From: Bacteroidia bacterium
Lineage (GTDB): Bacteria; Bacteroidota; Bacteroidia; Flavobacteriales; Flavobacteriaceae
NCBI GenBank assembly: GCA_030425715.1
Contig: JAUIAA010000028.1
Coordinates: 1 to 13,104, forward strand
Direction: 5' to 3'
DNA length: 13,104 nt
In this document: one piece after another, positions 1 to 6,337 of the stretch
How the letters are laid out: every line of letters begins with the position of its first letter
Position numbering within the stretch: the stretch's first letter is position 1
Notes under the pieces: generated by a model
Database searches by the model: none
The model's input: the letters and a program-made list of their open reading frames with translations, nothing else
What the model was told of the DNA's origin: nothing
Position numbers and translations under genes: made by a program

Positions 1-1
1 T

Positions 2-343
2 GCTGGTATTATTGAAGAATCTGCTTACTACGAATCTTTGCACGAAACACCTTTAATTGCCAATACTATTGCCCGCAAAAAATTGTATGAAATGAATGCA
101 ACAATTTCGGATACAGCAGAGTATGGTTGCTATTTGTTTGATCATGCTTGCAAACCTTTATTGGCAGATTTCATGAAAAACATCAATATTGATGTAATAG
201 GAACTAAATATGGAGCAGACAAAGATAATGGTGTAGACAATCAAACACTCATTGCCATAAATGAAGAAATTCGTTACCATCCGGTTGAAATTATTGGGGC
301 AGATTTAAGAGAATCGATGACCGCCATGAAAAAAATAGTGTAG
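2..343 (+). CDS. ilvC: Ketol-acid reductoisomerase, C-terminal part
   Basis: This is the 3' end of the gene; the frame is open at the left window edge, so the start lies outside. The enzyme converts acetolactate or acetohydroxybutyrate to the dihydroxy acid in valine, leucine and isoleucine synthesis, using NADPH and Mg2+. The visible 113 residues match the end of the long, E. coli-like class II enzyme: GIIEESAYYESLHE near the edge, then PLIANTIARKKLYEMN, ISDTAEYGCYLF, and a tail ending in MTAMKKIV. The second knotted helical repeat of class II enzymes is therefore present. A hairpin terminator lies 35 bp after the stop, and ilvA follows on the same strand. Identification is secure; only the start and N-terminal Rossmann domain cannot be judged. 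Confidence 0.95.
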   Translation, partial: AGIIEESAYYESLHETPLIANTIARKKLYEMNATISDTAEYGCYLFDHACKPLLADFMKNINIDVIGTKYGADKDNGVDNQTLIAINEEIRYHPVEIIGADLRESMTAMKKIV

Positions 344-377
344 AAAGCAATTAAACATATATTTATTTTATTTGAGT

Positions 378-416
378 GAAACCATTGATTTTAAGTTCTA
401 GAATCGGTGGTTTTTA
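378..416 (+). terminator. Rho-independent terminator after ilvC
   Basis: A 12-bp stem pairs 379-390 (AAACCATTGATT) with 402-413 (AATCGGTGGTTT); in RNA every position pairs, two of them as G-U wobbles. The loop is 11 nt (391-401), and the 3' arm runs into a T-rich tract at 411-415. It sits between the ilvC stop and the ilvA start, so it probably ends or attenuates the transcript coming from ilvC. The T tract is short, so it may be leaky and let some transcription continue into ilvA. Confidence 0.65.
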
Positions 417-461
417 ATTTTTAAATCCAACCTTAGTTTTAACCCTTGGAACAGAACAAAT

Positions 462-1718
462 ATGTTAGTTAAATCAAATATTACTTTACAAAATATAAAA
501 GATGCGCAGAATAATATCAAAGATTTGGTAAAACATACCCCTTTGATAAGCATGCATAATTTATCGGAAAAATACCAAGCCAATATTTTTTTTAAGCGAG
601 AAGATTTACAACGTGTAAGATCGTATAAAATTAGAGGAGCTTTTCATAAAATAAAACATTTAGTAGCAAGCAAAAATGTAAAAAATGTGGTCTGCGCAAG
701 TGCAGGAAACCATGCGCAAGGAGTGGCGCAAGCTTGTCATTTTTTGAATATTTCTGGAGTTATTTTTATGCCAACCACTACACCTTATCAAAAAATTAGT
801 CAGGTAGAAATGTTTGGTAAAGGTAATGTTGAAGTAAAACTATATGGTGATACTTTTGATGCTTCTTATGCCATTGCTATGGAATATTGCGAAGCACAAA
901 ATCTTGATTTTGTACACCCTTTTGATGATGATTATATTATTGCTGGGCAAGGTACGGTTGGACTAGAAATTTTAGAAGATGCAAAGGAACCTATCGATTA
1001 TATTTTTGTTCCTGTTGGAGGAGGAGGTTTGGCTTCTGGAATTATAAGTGTATTTCAAGAACTAAGTCCAAACACCAAAATAATTGGGGTAGAACCTGAA
1101 GGGGCACCTTCCTTAAAAACATCTTTAAAGTATAAAAAAAATACAGAATTACATAGTATTGATAAATTTATAGATGGCGCTGCCGTAAAAAAAATGGGGG
1201 AAAAAACTTTTGAAATTTGTGCTGCTTATATTGAAGATGTAATTACGATTCCAGAAGGAAAAGTGTGTTCTACTTTGCTAAAAATGTATAACGAAAAAGC
1301 TATTGTGGTAGAGCCAGCAGGAGCACTTTCGATTGCTGCTTTAGATTATTGGGAAGAAGAAATTAAAGGGAAAAACGTTGTTTGCGTAGTTAGCGGAGGG
1401 AATAATGATATTACTCGAATGGAAGAAATAAAAGAAAGAGCCGCCTTATATGAAGGCTTGAAACATTATTTTTTAGTACAGTTTCCGCAAAGAGCTGGTG
1501 CACTTAAAGAGTTTGTGGTTAATGTATTGGGGGAGAATGATGACATTACTTATTTTGAATATACCAAGAAAAACAGTAGAGCAAGAAGTTCTGCCGTGGT
1601 GGGTATTGAGTTAAAAGCTAAGGCAGATTTTGCACCTTTGGTGGGGAGAATGAAAGATTTAGGATTTCTAGGAGAATACCTCAATCAGAACTCACAATTA
1701 CTACAATTTTTAATCTAG
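462..1718 (+). CDS. ilvA: Threonine dehydratase (threonine ammonia-lyase), biosynthetic
   Basis: The product deaminates threonine to 2-oxobutanoate, the committed step to isoleucine, with pyridoxal phosphate in the cytoplasm. Its 418 residues fit the flavobacterial IlvA length. The PLP-binding lysine is Lys56 in RVRSYKIRGA; the cofactor phosphate loop is the tetraglycine GGGGLASG at 186-193; SAGNHAQGV at 80-88 is the conserved substrate/PLP loop. A C-terminal ACT-like regulatory domain (about 334-418, beginning HYFLVQFPQRAGALKEF) suggests feedback control by isoleucine, as known for the family. The ATG at 462 gives the expected N-terminus, and no Shine-Dalgarno sequence is visible. It follows ilvC on the same strand across a 118-bp gap with a hairpin terminator, so it is either read through or has its own weak promoter (TAGTTTTA at 434-441 is one mismatch from TAnnTTTG). 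Confidence 0.95.
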   Translation: MLVKSNITLQNIKDAQNNIKDLVKHTPLISMHNLSEKYQANIFFKREDLQRVRSYKIRGAFHKIKHLVASKNVKNVVCASAGNHAQGVAQACHFLNISGVIFMPTTTPYQKISQVEMFGKGNVEVKLYGDTFDASYAIAMEYCEAQNLDFVHPFDDDYIIAGQGTVGLEILEDAKEPIDYIFVPVGGGGLASGIISVFQELSPNTKIIGVEPEGAPSLKTSLKYKKNTELHSIDKFIDGAAVKKMGEKTFEICAAYIEDVITIPEGKVCSTLLKMYNEKAIVVEPAGALSIAALDYWEEEIKGKNVVCVVSGGNNDITRMEEIKERAALYEGLKHYFLVQFPQRAGALKEFVVNVLGENDDITYFEYTKKNSRARSSAVVGIELKAKADFAPLVGRMKDLGFLGEYLNQNSQLLQFLI

Positions 1719-1747
1719 ATTCTACTCCAGTAATATTTAATATTGCT

Positions 1748-1755
1748 TAAATTTG
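1748..1755 (+). promoter_or_regulatory. Putative Bacteroidota -7 box for the GAPN-type dehydrogenase
   Basis: TAAATTTG is an exact match to the Bacteroidota -7 consensus TAnnTTTG. Its last base is 29 nt before the ATG at 1785. No clear TTG-type -33 element lies at the usual distance upstream. AT-rich DNA produces such boxes by chance; the support comes from the position, which resembles that of the mraZ box. Confidence 0.4.
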
Positions 1756-1784
1756 AGGTCTCAATTCTCAAAACAAACTATAAA

Positions 1785-3391
1785 ATGAAACAAATTAAAA
1801 ATATATTCCATAGCTCTATTCCTGAAGAGTTTCAAGCACCAAAAGTAACTATTTATGACAAGTATTTGTTAAATGGAAAAATTGAAACTTGGAAAGGCGA
1901 ATTTGCAACCATAAATTCCCCAATATTTACACCAAATGCTATAGGAGAGCTTGAGGCAACTCCCTTAGGAGAATTGCCAAATATGAAAAAAGATGATGCT
2001 TTAAAAGCTTTAGATGCAGCTTGTGCAGCTTTTGATAACGGACAAGGAGTTTGGCCAACCATGAAAGTAGAAGATCGTATAAAATGTGTAGAAAAATTTG
2101 CAGCATTGATGGTGCCAAAGCGAGAAGAGGTAGTAAATTTTATTATGTGGGAAATTGGTAAAACTTTACCAGATGCGCAAAAAGAATTTGATAGAACGGT
2201 AGCCTATATTTATGATACAATTCAAGAGCTAAAGCAAATGGATAGAGATAGTGCTAGGCTTGAATTGGATAGCGATGTTTACGCACAAGTAAGAAGAAGT
2301 CCATTAGGAACAGTACTTTGTTTGGCTCCTTATAATTATCCTTTAAACGAAACTTTTTGCTTACTCATACCTGCATTAATTATGGGTAATACAGCCATTT
2401 TTAAACCAGCAAAGTATGGAGTTTTATTAATAACACCATTGTTAGAAGCTTTTGCAGAAGCTTTTCCAAAAGGGGTGGTGAATATAATTTTTGGTAGAGG
2501 TAGAGAAGTTGCTACACCGATAGTAGCCTCGGGTAAAATGGATGTTTTGGCCTTAATTGGCAATAGTAAATCGGCTAATGCCTTGCAAAGTCATCATCCA
2601 AAAAAAAATAGGCTGCGACTGGTTTTAGGTTTGGAAGCAAAAAATCCTGCTATTGTTTTACCAGATGCGGATATAGATTTAGCGGTAGAAGAATGTGTTT
2701 TGGGATCGTTATCGTTTAACGGCCAGCGATGTACTGCTTTAAAAATGCTCTTTGTACATGAAGCTGTTGTAGAGGAGTTTAACCAAAAGTATGTTGCAAA
2801 AGTAGAGCAATTAGCATTTGGTTTACCATGGGAGAATGGTGTGAAATTAACACCATTACCAGAGCCTGGTAAGCCTGCATATATTCAAGATTTAGTGGAT
2901 GATGCTTTGAGTAAAGGAGCAAAAATTTTAAATGAAAAAGGAGGGAAAACCAACCGTAGTTTTGTTTTTCCAGCAGTTTTATACCCAGTAAATGACACAA
3001 TGAATATTTTTCATGAAGAGCAATTTGGCCCTGTTGTTCCTATAATTTCTTATAAAAATATTGAAAAGCCAATAGATGCAATTGTACAATCTAATTACGG
3101 ACAGCAAGTTAGCTTGTTTAGTAAAAGTGCAGATACTTTAGCACCTTTAATTGATGTGTTGGTCAATCAAGGGTAAATATCAATAGTCAATGCCAACGTG
3201 GACCAGATGTGTATCCGTTTGTAGGTAGAAAAGATTCGGCAGTTAGTACCTTAAGTGTACATGATGCACTTCGTTCATTTTCTATTAGAACTCTTGTGGC
3301 TTGTAAAAGTAACGATTTGAATAAAAGTATTTTAAATGATATGCTAGATAATAATAAATCGAAATTTGTTAGTACAAATTACATACTCTAA
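1785..3391 (+). pseudogene. gapN: NADP-dependent non-phosphorylating glyceraldehyde-3-phosphate dehydrogenase (aldehyde dehydrogenase family), frameshifted
   Basis: The family oxidises glyceraldehyde 3-phosphate directly to 3-phosphoglycerate, yielding NADPH and bypassing the ATP-forming glycolytic step. The nucleophile is Cys316 in FNGQRCTALK; the cofactor/active-site region LCLAPYNYPLNE lies near residues 182-193. The ATG at 1785 (MKQIKNIF) is preferred over a TTG 42 bp upstream because it gives the family-like N-terminus. The frame stops at 3174-3176 after VLVNQG. The rest of the domain continues in another frame from 3173 (VNINSQCQRGPDVYPF, then GRKDSAVSTLSVHDALRSFS) to the stop at 3389-3391. 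Restored, the protein would be about 537 residues, normal for the family. Between NQ and VNIN only two bases remain where relatives have about three residues (V-S/C-R), which suggests a 7-nt loss. Either the gene is broken or this is a sequence error. The 3' end overlaps the convergent pseudouridine synthase gene by 4 bp. Confidence 0.85.
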
Positions 3392-4074
3392 ATGGTTGCA
3401 TCCCAAACAGAATCTTTAGGTGTTGGAGCGATAATCGTAATTTTTTCTTTTTTTACAGGATGGATAAATTCAATTTTTCTTGCATGTAAATGTATGCCTC
3501 CATCTCGGTTGCTACGATTAAATCCGTATTTTAAATCGCCTTTAATTGGGCAACCTATACTTGCTAGTTGACATCTAATTTGATGATGCCTGCCTGTTTC
3601 TAAATCAATTTCTAACAAAAAATAACGGTCTAATTTTTTTAATATTTGGTAATGTAATAAGGCTTTTTTAGTGTCTTTTGATGCTTTGGTAAATGCGGTA
3701 GATTTATTGTTTTTCGGATTTTTTTTAAGGTAATGAATAAGCGTGCCTTGTGCTTCTAATGGTTTATTTTTTACTATTGCCCAATAGGTTTTTTTTATAC
3801 TTTTTTCGCGAAGCATTTTATTTAATCTTTCCAATGCTTTTGAAGTTTTGGCAAAAATTACAACACCACTAGTTGGTCTATCCAATCTATGTACAACACC
3901 TAAAAAAACATTGCCAGGTTTATTGTGTTTTTCGGCAATATATTCTTTTACCACTTCGCTTAAAGGTTTGTCTTGGGTTTTATCACCTTGCACGATATCT
4001 CCAACCCTTTTATTGATAATAATAAGGTGGTTATCTTCAAATAAAACTTGTAAGTTGTTTTTGTTGGAGTGCAT
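3388..4074 (-). CDS. RluA-family RNA pseudouridine synthase
   Basis: This enzyme isomerises uridine to pseudouridine in RNA, probably rRNA or tRNA. The family signature HRLDRPTSG is at 62-70, with catalytic Asp65. Other family blocks are LFEDNHLIIINK (11-22, the opening strand of the domain), KTYWAIV, and the late ETGRHHQIRCQLA motif with the conserved Arg/His segment. At 228 residues it is the short form without an N-terminal S4 RNA-binding domain, so the exact target (RluA-, RluC- or RluD-like) cannot be named. It starts 15 bp after the end of engB on the same strand and probably shares its transcript, which fits a ribosome-maturation pair. Its stop overlaps the end of the convergent dehydrogenase gene by 4 bp. 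Confidence 0.9.
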   Translation of the reverse strand: MHSNKNNLQVLFEDNHLIIINKRVGDIVQGDKTQDKPLSEVVKEYIAEKHNKPGNVFLGVVHRLDRPTSGVVIFAKTSKALERLNKMLREKSIKKTYWAIVKNKPLEAQGTLIHYLKKNPKNNKSTAFTKASKDTKKALLHYQILKKLDRYFLLEIDLETGRHHQIRCQLASIGCPIKGDLKYGFNRSNRDGGIHLHARKIEFIHPVKKEKITIIAPTPKDSVWDATI

Positions 4075-4089
4075 GGTAATAACTAGCTT

Positions 4090-4692
4090 CTAGTTTTTAA
4101 AACTAATATTGATGTCGGAAATAAACTGTAGCAATTCTTTTTTTCCTTCGCTATTAACCGCAGAAGTAAGAAAGCTAGTTGGCATTTCTTCCCAAAATTG
4201 TAGCATGCTCTTGCGATAGGCAGCCAAATTTTTTTGTACCTGTACCTTTCCTAGTTTATCGGTTTTTGTAAAAATAATACAAAATGGAATGCTGTTTTCT
4301 CCAAGAAATTGCATAAATTCTAAATCTATCTTTTGGGGTTCATGTCTAGAATCTACCAGTACAAATGTACAAACCAATTGTTCTCTTTTTAAAAAATAAT
4401 CTTTGATAAAAGCTTGAAAAGATTGCCGTTTGTTTTTGGAAACTTTGGCATAACCATAACCTGGTAAATCTACCAAAAACCATTCATCATTAATCATAAA
4501 ATGATTGATTAATTGTGTTTTTCCTGGTTTTCCAGAAGTTTTTGCTAAACTTTTATGGTTGGTTAACATATTGATTAAAGAGGACTTACCAACATTTGAG
4601 CGACCAATAAAAGCATATTCTGGGATATTCTCTTTTGGGCATTTTGAAATATCCGTATTGCTAATGATAAATTTTGCAGAGTGTATTTTCAT
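4090..4692 (-). CDS. engB: Ribosome biogenesis GTP-binding protein EngB (YsxC/YihA)
   Basis: This small GTPase of the TrmE-Era-EngA-YihA group is needed for assembly of the large ribosomal subunit. All GTPase motifs are present: G1 GRSNVGKS at 30-37, G2 region around KPGKTQ (55-60), G3 DLPGYGYAKV from 75, G4 TKTD at 142-145, and G5 TSA at 176-178. Its 200 residues match the family. The ATG at 4692 gives the usual N-terminus, in which a short beta-strand precedes the G domain. The pseudouridine synthase gene follows after 15 bp. The alpha/beta hydrolase gene lies 154 bp upstream on the same strand, so engB may have its own promoter. This neighbourhood next to mraZ is familiar from flavobacterial genomes. 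No anomaly was seen. Confidence 0.96.
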   Translation of the reverse strand: MKIHSAKFIISNTDISKCPKENIPEYAFIGRSNVGKSSLINMLTNHKSLAKTSGKPGKTQLINHFMINDEWFLVDLPGYGYAKVSKNKRQSFQAFIKDYFLKREQLVCTFVLVDSRHEPQKIDLEFMQFLGENSIPFCIIFTKTDKLGKVQVQKNLAAYRKSMLQFWEEMPTSFLTSAVNSEGKKELLQFISDINISFKN

Positions 4693-4846
4693 AACTTCAA
4701 TGGTATGTTAAATATGCTCGCAATTTAAGATATTATAATTTCTTAATACTTGCAATACAGATTTTATAGTACGCTAAAGTAAACTCAATATCGGCAAAAA
4801 TAACCGATTAGATTAAAAACTATTATGGTAGAAATTCAATGACTAA

Positions 4847-5629
4847 TTATTTGCCCATTGTCTTACTTGGAAAATGTTTGTTAAGCCAAGCTTCTAAATA
4901 TTTATTGAACTCATTAGGGTGTTCCATCATAGGAGCGTGACCACATTTATCTATCCAATGTAATTCCGAATTTGGTAATAATCTATGAAATTCTTCGGCA
5001 ACATCAGGTGGTGTTACATTGTCGTTCTTTCCCCAAATTAAACAAGCAGGTAAATTCATATGTGGTAAATCATCTGCCATATTGTGTCTAATAGCACTTT
5101 TTGCAATGGCTAAAGTTCTAATTAGTTTGTTGCGATTGTTTAAAGTTTCGTAGCAGTTATCTACAATTTCCTTTGTGGCAATTTCGGGATCGTAAAAAAC
5201 ATCTTGTGCTTTTTTCTTGATATATTCATAATCCCCTCGTTTTGGATAACTTTCTCCCATAGCATTTTCGTATAGACCAGAGCTTCCAGTTAATACAATT
5301 CCAGCAACATTTTCAGGATTGAGTTTGGTGTGGTATAATGCAATATGTCCACCCAAAGAATTCCCTAATAAAATATAATTGTCAATTCCTTTAAATTTAA
5401 CAAAATTCTTAATGTATTTTGATAGGTTTTTTACATTGGTTTTTAGTAATGGAAGGTTGTATATAGGTAATTCTGGCATTAAAACCTGGTAACCTAGATT
5501 AGAAAAATAATCAAAAACACCATCAAAATTACTTAAATGCCCCATTAAGCCATGTAATATAATTAAAGGTGTTCCTTCGCCAGATTCTAAGTAGGTATAT
5601 CGATCCTCTTTTTTAAGGGTATATTTCAT
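4847..5629 (-). CDS. Alpha/beta hydrolase-fold protein
   Basis: A 260-residue soluble alpha/beta hydrolase with a complete catalytic triad: Ser91 in the nucleophile elbow GNSLGG (89-94), Asp203 in IWGKNDNVTP, and His231 in CGHAPMMEHP. The oxyanion-hole segment is LHGLMG at 25-30. No signal peptide or membrane segment is seen, so it is probably cytoplasmic. The substrate cannot be inferred; the sequence looks like the small esterase/meta-cleavage-hydrolase type found beside engB and mraZ in flavobacteria. It is transcribed divergently from mraZ, sharing a 234-bp intergenic region, and may be weakly co-transcribed with engB across a 154-bp gap. The ATG at 5629 is the natural start, directly before MKYTLKKEDRYTYLESGEG. 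Confidence 0.88.
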   Translation of the reverse strand: MKYTLKKEDRYTYLESGEGTPLIILHGLMGHLSNFDGVFDYFSNLGYQVLMPELPIYNLPLLKTNVKNLSKYIKNFVKFKGIDNYILLGNSLGGHIALYHTKLNPENVAGIVLTGSSGLYENAMGESYPKRGDYEYIKKKAQDVFYDPEIATKEIVDNCYETLNNRNKLIRTLAIAKSAIRHNMADDLPHMNLPACLIWGKNDNVTPPDVAEEFHRLLPNSELHWIDKCGHAPMMEHPNEFNKYLEAWLNKHFPSKTMGK

Positions 5630-5657
5630 TAATTAGGTTAAATTTTTTAACAATTCA

Positions 5658-5665
5658 CAAATTTA
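5658..5665 (-). promoter_or_regulatory. Putative -7 box for the alpha/beta hydrolase gene
   Basis: On the minus strand this reads TAAATTTG, an exact TAnnTTTG match, ending 28 nt before the hydrolase ATG. No TTG lies at the ideal -33 distance; the nearest (minus-strand TTG at 5680-5678) is only 12 bp away. The box is supported mainly by position and by the same spacing at mraZ and the GAPN-type gene. Confidence 0.4.
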
Positions 5666-5793
5666 ATTATTTTGGTTCAAAGTACTAATTTTCTCTACAT
5701 TACTTCTTATTTTTTTCGATAAAAACACACTTACCACTGTAATGTATTAAAAATCAAAACAATACAGTCAACACCCTAAAGTTATCAACAAAG

Positions 5794-5820
5794 TGGTAAA
5801 TTATGGTAAAAAGTGGTAAA
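5794..5820 (+). promoter_or_regulatory. Putative MraZ operator: three TGGTAAA repeats, 10-bp period
   Basis: TGGTAAA occurs at 5794-5800, 5804-5810 and 5814-5820, exactly 10 bp apart, so all copies face the same side of the helix. In E. coli, MraZ is known to bind three TGGGN repeats separated by 5 nt upstream of its own operon, which is also a 10-bp period. The copies here end 6 bp before the TATATTTG promoter box and overlap the expected -33 region, a position suited to repression. Assignment to MraZ is inference from the repeat form, period and location. Confidence 0.7.
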
Positions 5821-5826
5821 AATTAC

Positions 5827-5834
5827 TATATTTG
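5827..5834 (+). promoter_or_regulatory. Putative -7 box of the mraZ/dcw operon promoter
   Basis: TATATTTG is an exact match to the Bacteroidota -7 consensus. Transcription would start near 5839-5841, leaving a leader of about 24 nt before the GTG at 5864. The -33 region is occupied by the TGGTAAA repeats and has no clear TTG, consistent with a promoter that depends on, or is blocked by, a bound regulator. Confidence 0.6.
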
Positions 5835-5863
5835 TCCTAATCAATGTATATCCAAACGCATAA

Positions 5864-5871
5864 GTGGTAAA
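5864..5871 (+). promoter_or_regulatory. Fourth GTGGTAAA copy, containing the mraZ start codon
   Basis: GTGGTAAA here is identical to the copies beginning at 5793 and 5813, and is also preceded by AA. Its first three bases are the mraZ GTG start codon. It lies 51 bp (about five helical turns) after the third operator repeat, so it could act as a secondary MraZ site or a contact in a looped complex. The function is inferred. Confidence 0.45.
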
Positions 5872-6337
5872 TTTAATAGGGACATATGAGTGTAAAGCAG
5901 ATGTGAAAGGTAGGCTAATGATGCCTTCTACTGTTAAGAAACAGTTGTCTAGTGTTTTGCAAGATGGTTTTGTTTTAAAACGATCTGTGTTTCAGCCATG
6001 TTTGGAGCTGTATCCTATGCAAGAGTGGAATTTGATGATGGCAAAAGTAAACAAGCTAAATAGGTTTGTGAAGAAAAACAATGATTTTATTAGAAGGTTT
6101 ACTGCAGGAGTTAAAGTGGTGGAATTAGATGTTTCTGGTAGATTATTGATACCAAAAGATTTGTATTCGTTTGCTGGAATTTCCAAAGAAGTAGTTCTTT
6201 CTTCCTCGGTAAATATCATTGAGATTTGGGATAAGAAAAAGTACGAAATAGCAATTGATGAAGCAGCTGTTGATTTTGCAGATTTGGCTGAAGATGTTAT
6301 GGGAGATGTAAATAATATGGGAGATGAAATATCATAA
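5864..6337 (+). CDS. mraZ: Transcriptional regulator MraZ
   Basis: MraZ is the DNA-binding repressor at the head of the dcw cluster; it forms ring-shaped oligomers of AbrB-like domains. Both half-domains are visible, each with the D-x-x-G-R signature: Asp13-Gly16-Arg17 in KADVKGRLMMP and Asp89-Gly92-Arg93 in LDVSGRLLIP. The 157 residues fit flavobacterial MraZ. The start is GTG: an in-frame TAA lies immediately upstream (5861-5863), no in-frame ATG is near, and the conserved N-terminus V-N-L-I-G-T-Y-E-C-K begins right after it. The start codon is part of a TGGTAAA repeat like those in the upstream operator, so MraZ bound there would cover its own start. The 3' end overlaps rsmH by 14 bp, suggesting translational coupling. 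Confidence 0.95.
   Translation: MVNLIGTYECKADVKGRLMMPSTVKKQLSSVLQDGFVLKRSVFQPCLELYPMQEWNLMMAKVNKLNRFVKKNNDFIRRFTAGVKVVELDVSGRLLIPKDLYSFAGISKEVVLSSSVNIIEIWDKKKYEIAIDEAAVDFADLAEDVMGDVNNMGDEIS

Noticed and set aside
1752..1780. Short inverted repeat TTTGAG...CTCAAA upstream of the GAPN-type gene
   Set aside because: Only 6-bp arms with no T tract and no match to a known operator; not enough to call a site.
3162..3176. Programmed ribosomal frameshift in the dehydrogenase gene
   Set aside because: A -1 shift at TCAAGGG would rejoin the frames, but no slippery heptamer or downstream pseudoknot is evident, and the rejoined protein would still lack about two conserved residues. A deletion or sequence error explains it better.
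4790..4808. Hairpin ATCGG/CCGAT between the hydrolase and engB genes as a terminator
   Set aside because: The stem is only 5 bp and no T tract follows on the minus strand. Otherwise the 154-bp gap (4693-4846) shows nothing I can support.
5637..5651. GTTAAA-TTT-TTTAAC palindrome in the hydrolase leader
   Set aside because: Perfect 6-bp arms, but almost pure A/T and very weak; expected by chance in this composition.
5782..5790. DnaA-box-like TTATCAACA
   Set aside because: It is a single copy with one mismatch to the usual box and has no cluster or origin genes nearby; it is just beside the MraZ repeats in AT-rich DNA.
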